From Planctomycetota bacterium (lineage in GTDB: Bacteria; Planctomycetota; UBA1135; GCA-002686595), in the NCBI GenBank assembly GCA_016714045.1, contig JADJNY010000003.1:495785-559784 (forward strand): a stretch of DNA of 64,000 nt, read 5' to 3'. The translations under genes were made by a program, and so were the position numbers. The notes under the pieces were generated by a model. It ran no database searches. It was not told the DNA's origin and was given only the letters and a program-made list of their open reading frames with translations. Positions 8,495 to 16,914 of this stretch are shown piece by piece. The stretch's first letter is position 1. Every line of letters begins with the position of its first letter.

Positions 8495-9562
8495 GTGCAC
8501 GACCTCCTCATCGTCAAGACCGCCGCGCTCGGGGACGTGCTCCGCACGACGTCGATCCTCGAGGGGCTCCACGAACGCCACGCGCCGGCGCGGGTGACCT
8601 GGGTCACCGCCGCGGGCGCCGTCGATCTCGTCCGCACGCACCCGCGCATCGACGCGGTCGTCGCCGTCGACACGAAGAGCGAGCGGTCGCTCGCCGAGGT
8701 CGCGGCGCGCCTCGGCTCGACGGCTTGGACTCGGATCGTCTCGCTCGACGACGAGGAGCCCTTGTGCCGGCTCGTCGCGGGGCTCCGCTGTGCGTCGCTC
8801 TCCGGGGCCACGCTCGATGCGCGCGGCGCGCGCGTCTACACCGACGACGTCGCGCCGTGGTTCGACATGGGGCTCCTGTCGCGCTTCGGCAAGGCCGAGG
8901 CGGACCGGCTCAAGGTCGCGAACACGAAGAGCCAGCCCGCGCTCTACGCCGAGATGCTCGGGATCCGGATGGGGAAGCCCGCGCTCGTGCTCCCCGACGC
9001 CGCCCGCGCGGCCGCCGCGGCGTTCCGCGCGCGCCACGGGCTCGACGCGCGTCGGCCGCTGATCGGACTCAACACCGGCGCGGGCGGGCGGTGGGTGTCG
9101 AAGCAGCTCTCCGAGGAGCGCACCGTCGAGCTCGCGCGCTCCTTGTCCGGGGCCCTCGGCGGCCGCGCGACCTTCGTGCTGCTCGGCGGCGATGCGGAGG
9201 CCGAGCGCAATGCGCGCATCCAGGCCGGGCTCGCGCGCGCGCGGCCGGAGCTCGCCTTCGCGGACGCGGGCACGCGGAACCCGCTGCTCGACTTCGCGGG
9301 AATCGTGGCCGGACTCGACCTGCTCGTGACCTCGGACAGCCTCGCCCTCCACATGGCGGTCGCCGCGGACGTCCCGGTGGTCGTGTTCTTCGCGCCCACC
9401 TCGGCAGCCGAGATCGAGCTCTACGGGCGGGGGGAGAAGGTCGTCAGCACGGCCGCCGACTACTGCTCCTACAAGCCGGACGCGGACAACGCGTCGATCA
9501 CGACGCCGAGGCTGGTCGCCGCTGCGCTGCGGCAGCTCGAGCACGTCGGCGCGCGCCGCTGA
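8495..9562 (+). CDS. Glycosyltransferase family 9 (heptosyltransferase-like)
   Basis: The product has 355 residues. The chosen start is the GTG giving VHDLLIVKTAALGDVLRTTS, because the GT9 N-terminal Rossmann strand followed by the G-D-x-x-x-x-T-P-like turn must lie at the start. The C-terminal half has the nucleotide-sugar fold signs P-L-I-G-L-N-T-G-A-G-G-R-W, a V-L-L-G-G-D-A-E-A strand, and the D-L-L-V-T-S-D-S-L-A-L-H-M-A motif typical of heptosyltransferases I/II, where the loop contacts ADP-heptose. The enzyme would act on the cytoplasmic face, adding heptose or a related sugar to lipopolysaccharide core. hldE (37604-39076), which makes the activated heptose, is also in this window. The exact sugar is inferred. 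Confidence 0.82.
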   Translation: MHDLLIVKTAALGDVLRTTSILEGLHERHAPARVTWVTAAGAVDLVRTHPRIDAVVAVDTKSERSLAEVAARLGSTAWTRIVSLDDEEPLCRLVAGLRCASLSGATLDARGARVYTDDVAPWFDMGLLSRFGKAEADRLKVANTKSQPALYAEMLGIRMGKPALVLPDAARAAAAAFRARHGLDARRPLIGLNTGAGGRWVSKQLSEERTVELARSLSGALGGRATFVLLGGDAEAERNARIQAGLARARPELAFADAGTRNPLLDFAGIVAGLDLLVTSDSLALHMAVAADVPVVVFFAPTSAAEIELYGRGEKVVSTAADYCSYKPDADNASITTPRLVAAALRQLEHVGARR

Positions 9563-9916
9563 CCGTCGTCGGGCGCCGCCCTCGACCGCGAATCGTTCGA
9601 AGCGCCTTCGGAGCGGACCCGGCGGACGGTCGACCCTCCGACGCGCGCAAGGGCCAGGTCAGGGTTTCGACAACCGTCGGAGCGGGCTCGATTCGCCCCG
9701 TTTCCTGGCGAACCTGGAGCGACCGCGGTCCGTCGAGAGGGACCCGCGGACTCCCGTGCGGAAGACCTTTCCCGGCCTCCCACCGCAGACCCGCCGGTAT
9801 ACTTCGACGACTCGTTTGGAACTCGGCTCGGCCCTGGAGGGTCGCGCTCGCCCGGGTTCGGCTCCCCTCGGTCCGATTCACCGCCGGTCTTCGACGATCG
9901 GAACCAGCCCCACTCC
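9563..9916. other. Intergenic stretch with one possible -10 element
   Basis: This region holds the 5' region of the FG-GAP gene. TATACT at 9798-9803 resembles a sigma-70 -10 box, but no convincing -35 box sits 16-18 bp upstream of it. No coding content, repeat or RNA is recognised. Confidence 0.35.
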
Positions 9917-12133
9917 ATGTCGCCCCGCAACGTTCGTTTCGTTCGCTTCGCGATCCTCTTGGGCGCCGTCGCGCCCGCGCCCGTCGCCTTCGCGCAGCAG
10001 TTCACGCGCAACACGACGAACGTGCCCGCCAACGCCGGCAACTACACCGAGAACGTCGACTTCGCCGACATCGACAACGACGGCGACTGGGACGCGGTGT
10101 TCGCCAACGGCGGTGACCAGGCACAGCTCCAGAACGCCGTCTGGTTGAACCAGGGCTTCCTGCAGGCCGGGACGCTCGGCAACTTCCTCGACGCGACCGC
10201 GGCGCGCGCGCCGGCGGTCCTCGACCAGAGCCGCGACATCGAGTTCGTCGACTTCGACGCGGACGGCGACGTCGACATCTACGTGTCGAACACGGCGCAG
10301 ATCGTGAACCAGGGCAACCGCTGGTGGGCGAACATGGGCGGCGCGCAGGGCGGCTCCGCTGGCTTCTACCAGGAGCAGACGAGCACGCGCTGGGTCGGCC
10401 TCGGCGCCGCGGGCTCGTCGATCGCGCCTTCGCAGCTCATCGCGGGCTCGTTCATCGACTTCTCCTGCGACTGCGACTTCGGCGACATCGACAACGACGG
10501 GGACGTCGACCTCGTCCACTCGAGCTACGGGTTCTCGCTCCAGGGCAACATCCCGACGCGCCTCTTCCTGAACGACGGCTCGGGCCACTTCGCCGAGTTC
10601 AACCCGTCCGGCTTCCAACTCGCCGGCCGCGACATCGCGAACGGCAACCCAGGCATCTGGTGCCAGGGCACGCAGAGCGCAAATACGACGAACACGACCG
10701 GCGTCAACTGCGACGTGGCCGCGAGCCCGCTCGACATCGACGTCGGCGACATCGACGGCGACCTCGACCTCGACATCCTGCACGGCTCGCGCAACGAGCT
10801 CCCGCGCATGTACGTGAACCGCCTCGTCGAGAACGGCGGCACGCCGACGTTCTTCCGCGACGTCACGGGCAGCGCGTTCCCGGCCGGCTACTCGACGGGC
10901 CAGGGGCACTACGAGCAGGAGATGGGCGACTTCGACAGCGACGGCGACCTCGACATCTACGGCCTCAACTGGCAGGTCGTGGGCGCCTCCTTCAACGACG
11001 TGTCATTCCGCAACAACGGCAGCGGCGTGTACGCGGCCGCGGTCGGGCTCTCGGGCTCCTCGAGCGACGACAACGAGGCCGACTTCTTCGACTACGACCT
11101 CGACGGCGACCTCGACGTCTTCGTCGCGAACTTCAACGGCCAGGAGCGCATCTACACCGGCAACGGCGCCGGCGGCACGCTGACGCTCGCGTCGGGCCTG
11201 CTCCCGGCCGACGGGACGATCTCGCTCGACGCCGACTGCTGCGACGTCGACAGCGACGGCGACTACGACGTGTTCGTCGCGAACGACCTCACGGGGGCCG
11301 CCTCGAACGAGCACTACCTGCAGAACGGCACGACGAACAACGACGTCGCCGCGCCGGTGCTGCGCCGCCTCGAGCAGGCCGCGAACCGCACGGCCGGCGC
11401 TCCGCCGACCGTCGTGCGCGTGCAGGTCTACGACAACGCTCCGTACTACATCACCTGGTACAACACGACGTCGCTCGAGGTGCAGGTGAACGGCGGGCCG
11501 ACGACCGTCTACCCGATGAAGCCCTCGATGGGTCAGATCTTCCGCGGCGAGATCCCGGGCAACCTGGTCGGCACGATCAGCTACCGCGCGGTCTCGACCG
11601 ACAAGTACGGCAACACGGGCACGACCGCGTTCCTGAACTTCAACGCGACCGGCCCGGCCGTGTTCGCTTCCTTCTGCGCGGGCGACGGTCTCCTCGCCGA
11701 CCACACGACGCCCTGCCCCTGCGCGAACAACGGCGCCGCCGGCAACGGCTGCGCGAACTCGGTCAACGCGAACGGGGCGAACCTCGTCGCGACGGGCACG
11801 CCTGCGTCCGACAACGTCGTGCTCAGCGGCTCGGGCATGCCGGCCGTCGTCTCCTGCATCTACCTGCAGGGCGACGCGCTCTCCGACGGCGTCTTCGGCG
11901 ACGGCGTCCGCTGCGCCGGCGGCGGTCTGATCCGCCTCCGCACGAAGAACAACCTGGGCGGCGCGTCCTCCTTCCCCGACTCGACGGACACGATCACCTT
12001 GTCCGCTCGCGGCGGCGTCACGCCGGGCAGCGGCCTGCGCCGGTACTACCAGACCTACTACCGCAACTCCGCCGGCGGCTTCTGCCCGCCCGAGACCTTC
12101 AACGTCACGAACGGCTGGCAGATCGACTGGTAG
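9917..12133 (+). CDS. Secreted FG-GAP/VCBS-repeat protein with the shared C-terminal domain
   Basis: The product has 738 residues. The signal peptide runs MSPRNVRFVRFAILLGAVAP and then to about A-F-A-Q. At least seven calcium-binding D-x-D-x-D-G-D-x-D motifs follow in the first 460 residues (for example DIDNDGDWD, DFDADGDVD, DVDSDGDYD), each followed by a hydrophobic strand, as in beta-propeller FG-GAP repeats. Residues about 490-580 form a linker with R-V-x-V-Y-D-N-A-P-Y-Y. From about 585 the shared domain begins (F-C-A-G-D-G, C-P-C-A-N-N, G-C-A-N-S, V-F-G-D-G-V-R-C, Y-Y-Q-T-Y-Y-R-N, F-C-P-P-E-T-F-N-V-T-N-G, final W). An extracellular, calcium-stabilised surface protein is likely; no enzyme motif is seen. 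It is a close paralogue of the next gene and was probably duplicated in tandem. Confidence 0.88.
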   Translation: MSPRNVRFVRFAILLGAVAPAPVAFAQQFTRNTTNVPANAGNYTENVDFADIDNDGDWDAVFANGGDQAQLQNAVWLNQGFLQAGTLGNFLDATAARAPAVLDQSRDIEFVDFDADGDVDIYVSNTAQIVNQGNRWWANMGGAQGGSAGFYQEQTSTRWVGLGAAGSSIAPSQLIAGSFIDFSCDCDFGDIDNDGDVDLVHSSYGFSLQGNIPTRLFLNDGSGHFAEFNPSGFQLAGRDIANGNPGIWCQGTQSANTTNTTGVNCDVAASPLDIDVGDIDGDLDLDILHGSRNELPRMYVNRLVENGGTPTFFRDVTGSAFPAGYSTGQGHYEQEMGDFDSDGDLDIYGLNWQVVGASFNDVSFRNNGSGVYAAAVGLSGSSSDDNEADFFDYDLDGDLDVFVANFNGQERIYTGNGAGGTLTLASGLLPADGTISLDADCCDVDSDGDYDVFVANDLTGAASNEHYLQNGTTNNDVAAPVLRRLEQAANRTAGAPPTVVRVQVYDNAPYYITWYNTTSLEVQVNGGPTTVYPMKPSMGQIFRGEIPGNLVGTISYRAVSTDKYGNTGTTAFLNFNATGPAVFASFCAGDGLLADHTTPCPCANNGAAGNGCANSVNANGANLVATGTPASDNVVLSGSGMPAVVSCIYLQGDALSDGVFGDGVRCAGGGLIRLRTKNNLGGASSFPDSTDTITLSARGGVTPGSGLRRYYQTYYRNSAGGFCPPETFNVTNGWQIDW

Positions 12134-12158
12134 TCGGACCCCGGGTCCCCGGAAAACT

Positions 12159-12188
12159 CGGCGGGCGTCGCATCGGCGGCGCCCGCCG
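12159..12188 (+). terminator. Hairpin after the first FG-GAP gene
   Basis: CGGCGGGCGTCGC and GCGGCGCCCGCCG form a GC-rich stem of about 13 bp with one non-Watson-Crick position, starting 26 bp after the stop codon. The T-rich run is weak (TCGTTCATT). Confidence 0.55.
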
Positions 12189-12285
12189 TCGTTCATTCCG
12201 GGTAGATTCGGCAACGGAGGCGGCGGCCGTGCCCAGGACGCACGTCGTGCCGGGCTCCTACTTCCCCCGTGTGTCGAGGTCTCCC

Positions 12286-14460
12286 ATGCGCTGGCTCGCC
12301 CCCGTGACGCTGTTCGCCGTTCCCGCCGCCGCCCAGCAGTTCGTCCGCGACCAGTCGAGTTCGCCCGCAAACGCGGGCAACTACACGGAGGACGTCGACT
12401 TCGCCGACGTCGACAACGACGGCGACTGGGACGCAGCCTTCGCGAACGGCGGGGACAACGGCCAGCTCCAGAACACGCTCTGGATCAACCAGGGCTTCGC
12501 GCAGGGCGGGACGCTCGGGGCGTTCCTCGATGCGACGGCCGCGCGGTGCCCCGCCGTGCTCGACCAGAGTCGTGAGATCGAGTTCGCCGACATCGACGGC
12601 GACGGCGACGTCGACGCGCACGTTTCCAACCACGCTCAGTTCGTGAACCAGGGCAATCGCTGGTGGGCGAACCAGGGCGGCTCGCAGGGGGGCGCGATCG
12701 GCTTCTTTGCCGACGAGACGGCGGCGCGGTGGGTCGGCCTTGGCGGACCGGGCTCTTCGATCGCGCCCTCGCAGCTCCTCGTCGGCACCTTCCTCGATTT
12801 CTGTTTCGACAGCGAGTTCGCCGACTGGGACGCCGACGGCGATCTGGACCTCGTCCACTCGAGTTGTGGCTCGTCGGTCGTCGGCAACATCCCGACGCGC
12901 CTGTTCTTAAACGACGGCGCGGGTCACTTCTCCGAGTTCAACCCCTCGGGCGTCCAACTCGGCGGTCAGGCGATCCCGAACGGCGTCGCGGGGCTCTGGT
13001 GCGCCGGCGTGCAGACGGCGAACACCCTCGACGCGACGGGGAGCGCGTGCGACATCGCCGCGAGCACGATCGACGTCGACGTCGCGGACGTCGACGGGGA
13101 TCTCGACCTCGACCTCCTGCTCGGCTCGCGCAGTGAGTTGCCGCGTCTCTTTCGCAACCGCTCGAACGAGACGGGGGGGACGCTCGCATGGCGGGACGTG
13201 ACCGGCGCGACGTTCACGACGGGCTATGCGACCGGTCAGGGCCACTACGCGCAGGAGTTCGGTGATCTCGACGGAGACGCGGACCTGGACCTGTACGGAC
13301 TGAACTGGCTCGTCACCAGTTCACAGTTTGCGGACGGGACCTACGCGAACGACGGCGCGGGTCACTTCGGGGCACCGGCGACGATCGCGCTCTCGCTCCA
13401 GGACGAGAACGAAGTCGACGTGATCGACTACGACGGCGACGGCGACCTCGACATGATCCTCGCGAACTACGCGGGCCAGGAGGCGCTCTGTCGCAACGAC
13501 GGCGTCTTCCCGCTCGTGCGCATCACGTCGCCGCTCCCCGCCGACAACACGAACTCACTCGACGTCGACGTCGCCGATGTCGACGGCGACGGCGACTACG
13601 ACGCGTTCGTCTCGAACAACAACATCGGGCCGAGCTCGGACGAGTGGTATCTCCGAAACACGACGCTCGTGAACGACATCACGCCTCCGACGCTGTCGCG
13701 CCTCGAGCAGGCGCCGAACCGGAGCGTGAGCCCCGTCCCGACGATCGTTCGCGTGCACGTCACGGACAACGCGCCGGCCTACGTCACCGCGCGCGCGAAC
13801 GCCTGGCTCGAGCTCCGCGTGAACGGTGGGCCGGCCTTTCCCGTCGCGCTGCGCTGGTCGGGTGCGCAGGTGTTCCGAGCCGCGATCCCCGGGAGCTTCG
13901 CCGGCGTCGTGAGCTACCGTGCGATCGTCATCGACGAGCATGGGAACACGGCGACGAGCGTCGAGAAGAGCTTTACCGCGACCGACTCCACGGCGGGCCT
14001 CGCGTTTTGCCTCGGCGACGGGACGCAGACCCCGTGCCCCTGCGGCAACGTGGGGAGCGCCGGCAACGGCTGCGCGAACTCCTCGAACCCGAGCGGCGCC
14101 CTCCTCGTCGCGACCGGTGCCACCGCGAACGACTCGATCGTGCTCGGGGCCACGGCGATGCCGTCGACGGTGAGCGCGATCTACCTGAAGGGCGACCAAG
14201 GCCTCGCGACCGGCGTCGTGTTCGGCGACGGGATCCGGTGCGTCGACGGCGCCTTGATCCGCCTGCGCACGAAGCAGAACGTCGCCGGCGCGTCGCAGTT
14301 CCCCGACTCGACGGACACGCTGACCGTCGGCGTGCGCGGCGGGACGCCGCCCGGCAGCGGGCTCGTCGGGTACTACCAGACCTACTACCGCAACGCGGCG
14401 GCGGCGTTCTGCCCGCCCGCGACGTTCAACGTCACGAACGGCGTGGTCCTCGCCTGGTGA
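12286..14460 (+). CDS. Secreted FG-GAP/VCBS-repeat protein, tandem paralogue
   Basis: The product has 724 residues from the ATG giving MRWLAPVTLFAVPAAAQQF; a GTG 15 bp upstream (12271) would give a more normal signal-peptide length and cannot be excluded. It aligns with the preceding protein along its whole length: the same N-A-G-N-Y-T-E-x-V-D-F-A-D start, the same order of D-x-D-x-D-G-D-x-D calcium loops, the same A-P-S-Q-L segment and the same linker. The C-terminal shared domain lacks the D-H-T-T insertion and the central S-C cysteine, keeping six cysteines. A secreted surface beta-propeller protein of unknown partner is inferred. The 152-bp spacing with a hairpin suggests separate 3' ends. 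Confidence 0.87.
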   Translation: MRWLAPVTLFAVPAAAQQFVRDQSSSPANAGNYTEDVDFADVDNDGDWDAAFANGGDNGQLQNTLWINQGFAQGGTLGAFLDATAARCPAVLDQSREIEFADIDGDGDVDAHVSNHAQFVNQGNRWWANQGGSQGGAIGFFADETAARWVGLGGPGSSIAPSQLLVGTFLDFCFDSEFADWDADGDLDLVHSSCGSSVVGNIPTRLFLNDGAGHFSEFNPSGVQLGGQAIPNGVAGLWCAGVQTANTLDATGSACDIAASTIDVDVADVDGDLDLDLLLGSRSELPRLFRNRSNETGGTLAWRDVTGATFTTGYATGQGHYAQEFGDLDGDADLDLYGLNWLVTSSQFADGTYANDGAGHFGAPATIALSLQDENEVDVIDYDGDGDLDMILANYAGQEALCRNDGVFPLVRITSPLPADNTNSLDVDVADVDGDGDYDAFVSNNNIGPSSDEWYLRNTTLVNDITPPTLSRLEQAPNRSVSPVPTIVRVHVTDNAPAYVTARANAWLELRVNGGPAFPVALRWSGAQVFRAAIPGSFAGVVSYRAIVIDEHGNTATSVEKSFTATDSTAGLAFCLGDGTQTPCPCGNVGSAGNGCANSSNPSGALLVATGATANDSIVLGATAMPSTVSAIYLKGDQGLATGVVFGDGIRCVDGALIRLRTKQNVAGASQFPDSTDTLTVGVRGGTPPGSGLVGYYQTYYRNAAAAFCPPATFNVTNGVVLAW

Positions 14461-14687
14461 TCCGGAGCGCAGCGGGCGCGCGCATCACCGCCCGCATCGC
14501 GGCGTGACGGCGTGCTCCCGGCGGCGCTTCGACGGGGCGGCCTCGTCCGGACCGCGGCGCGCGAGGGGCCCCTCCGGAGCGCGAGGATGCGCGCGCGCCG
14601 CGTCGATCGGCGGAACGCGCGCGCCCGGACGCCCCGGGCGATCGGACGATTGCGGCGCCGACGCGCGGGGCGGACAATCGACCGATC

Positions 14688-15782
14688 GTGGACCTCCTAC
14701 GTTCCCTCGCCGTCGCGCGTCGCGGCCTCGTGCGCTCCGGACCGCCGCTGCACCTGACGGTCTTCGTCACGGGGAAGTGCAACCTGCGCTGCCGGCACTG
14801 CTTCCACTGGAAGGAAGTGGCCGAGGGGCGCGACGGGCCGTCGCTCGACGAGCTCACGCGCCTCGCGGCGAGCACGGAGCGCATGGGACCGCTCCTGTGG
14901 GTCTCCTTCGGCGGCGGCGAGCCCTTCCTGCGCGACGACCTCGCGGAGGTCGCGCACGCGTTCGCGGAGCGCGGGCTCGCGCACCTCACGATCCCGACGA
15001 ACGGCCTCGTGCCCGAGCGCACGCTCCAGTTCGCGCGCGCGGTGTGCACGCGGCACACGGAGCTCCACCTCGCGCTCTCCGTGTCGTTCGACGGGCCGCC
15101 CGCCGTGCACGACGCGATCCGCCAGGTCGAAGGCGGCCACGCGCGCTCGATGGAGACCGTGCGGCGCTTGAAGGCGCTGCAGGCGGAGCTCCCGAACCTC
15201 GGCGTCGGCGTGCTCGTGTGCGTGACGAAGGAGAACCAGGACGGGCTCGCGCGGCACGTCGAGGAACTCGTCGCGGACCTCCATCCGGACAACGTGACCG
15301 TCAACCTCGCGCGCGGCACCGCGCTCGACACGACGCTGCTCGACGTCGACGTGGCGCGCTACGAGGAGGTCGTCGCGGCGAAGCGTGCGCTCGTCGCCGC
15401 GGGGAAGCTCCCGTACTTCGACATCCCGTTCGCGCGCGTCGCGCGGGCGCGGGACGAGCTCATGTACGAGCACGTGGCGCGCGTCGCGCGCGGCGACACG
15501 ACGCAGCACAGGGACTGCACGGCGGGGACGCTCTCCGCCGTCGTGTTCGAGAACGGCGAGGTGCACCCGTGCGAGGTGCTCGGTCGCTCGATTGGGAACC
15601 TGAACGCGTGCGACTGGGACCTCGCGCGCCTGTGGGACGCGCCGACGGCGCGGGCGCTGCGCGCGGAGATCCACGCGACGCGCTGCCGCTGCACGTGGGA
15701 GTGCGCGCAGGCCGACAACGTGCTCTTCGACGCGTCGGGCTGGCCGGCGCTCCTCGCGCGCACGCTCGCGGGCGGACGATGA
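14688..15782 (+). CDS. Radical SAM protein with SPASM-like C-terminal cysteines
   Basis: The product has 364 residues with a GTG start. The radical S-adenosylmethionine cluster motif C-x3-C-x2-C appears as C-N-L-R-C-R-H-C near residues 31-38, followed by the G-G-G-E-P-F motif that contacts SAM and by I-P-T-N-G-L. The C-terminal part has cysteines in D-C-T-A-G, H-P-C-E-V-L-G and C-R-C-T-W-E-C, as in SPASM/twitch domains that bind auxiliary iron-sulfur clusters. Such enzymes mature peptides or modify cofactors and cell-envelope precursors. The stop codon overlaps the start of the next gene (ATGA at 15779), so the two are translationally coupled. Downstream glycosyltransferases suggest an envelope or polymer role, but the substrate is not evident. 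Confidence 0.82.
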   Translation: MDLLRSLAVARRGLVRSGPPLHLTVFVTGKCNLRCRHCFHWKEVAEGRDGPSLDELTRLAASTERMGPLLWVSFGGGEPFLRDDLAEVAHAFAERGLAHLTIPTNGLVPERTLQFARAVCTRHTELHLALSVSFDGPPAVHDAIRQVEGGHARSMETVRRLKALQAELPNLGVGVLVCVTKENQDGLARHVEELVADLHPDNVTVNLARGTALDTTLLDVDVARYEEVVAAKRALVAAGKLPYFDIPFARVARARDELMYEHVARVARGDTTQHRDCTAGTLSAVVFENGEVHPCEVLGRSIGNLNACDWDLARLWDAPTARALRAEIHATRCRCTWECAQADNVLFDASGWPALLARTLAGGR

Positions 15783-16841
15783 GCCCGGAACGACCCGCGC
15801 CGGCGCCGCAGACGGAGCTCGCCGCCGGGCACGGGCGGGGCGCGCGGCCGGAGTCCGGGAGCGCGCCCGCCCCGTGCGTGCTCGTGATCGTCCCGTGTCG
15901 AGACGAGGCGCGCACGCTCCGCGCAAGCTCGCGAACCTCGCGCGCCTTGCGTGGCCCGCCGCGGCGCGCGCACCGGATCGTCGTCGTCGACGACCATTCG
16001 GACGCGACGCGCGCGATCGCGGAGGTCGTGGGGCCGAACTCTTCCGCGCGGACCGGGGCGGGCGCGTGGAACTCGCGGTCGTCGCGAACGACGGACCGCC
16101 GGGCAAGCCGCACGCGATCCGGCGCGGGCTCGCCGAGGCGCGTCTGGGTTCGCGCTGGTGCTCCTGACCGACGCGGACGTCGTCGCCGAGCCCGACGCAG
16201 TCGTCGCGCTCGCCGACGCGTTCGCCGGCGAACCGGGGCTCGCGCTCGCGTGCGGTCGACAGTCGTTCGTCGCGGATCTCTCCGACGACGGCACGGCGCG
16301 CTCGGCGGGGCTCGGTGCGCTCGTCGACGCGCGCACGGCGTACGATCGCTGGACCGCGCGCGTGCGGCGCTTCGAGTCGAAGCGCGGCGCGCTCTTCAGC
16401 GTGCACGGGCAGTGGCTCGCGTGGCGGGCGGAGCTCGAGCTCGCCCCTGACCCGGCGCTCGCCGCGGACGACCTCGACCTCGCGTTCCAGGTGCGCGCGC
16501 GGGCGAGCGCGCCGCGCGCGATCCGCCTCGTCGACGCCGCCCTCTTCCACGAAGTGCGGCCGAAGCGCGGTCCCGCGGCGCGCGAACAGGCGGTCCGGCG
16601 CGCGCGCGCGTGGTTCCAGGTGCTCGCGGCGCGCCGGCCGGCCGCGCGGCTGGCGCTGGAGTCCGCTCGGCGCTCTTCTATCGTCACGCGCCCGCCATGG
16701 CGCCGCGCCTCACGCTCCCCTCTTGCCGATCGCGACGATCGCGGCCGCGGTGGTTCGGCGGACGCGCGTACGATGCTCTTGGCGCGCTCCTCTGACTCGC
16801 CGTCTTCTCGAGCGGGCCTGGGTGGCGCTGGATCCGCTTGA
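15779..16841 (+). pseudogene. Glycosyltransferase family 2-like gene with multiple frameshifts
   Basis: The start overlaps the radical SAM stop. Pieces of one GT-A glycosyltransferase can be read only by changing frame repeatedly: L-V-I-V-P-C-R-D-E-A-R-T-L-R (from about 15880), K-L-A-N-L-A-R-L-A-W (about 15929), H-R-I-V-V-V-D-D-H-S-D (about 15973), E-L-F-R-A-D-R-G-G-R-V-E-L-A-V (about 16038), then A-L-V-L-L-T-D-A-D-V-V and G-Q-W-L-A-W-R-A-E from about 16155 to 16660, where the D-A-D metal motif lies. At least three more shifts occur near 16670, 16715 and 16770 in the hydrophobic C-terminal part (A-L-F-Y-R-H-A-P-A-M-A-P-R-L-T-L-P, L-L-P-I-A-T-I-A-A-A-V-V). One shift (about 16030) is at a G4 run. 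Either a decayed gene or clustered assembly errors. Confidence 0.75.
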
Positions 16842-16914
16842 TGACCGTCATCGCGGACGCCCGGCGCGCGGAGAGCGAGTCGCCGCTCGCGCCGAGCTGG
16901 GAGACGCCGCGCGC

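Noticed and set aside
10324..14460. A 1378-residue open frame spanning both FG-GAP genes
   Set aside because: Its first 600 residues are arginine-rich text from the wrong frame of the first FG-GAP gene; the real protein starts near 12286.
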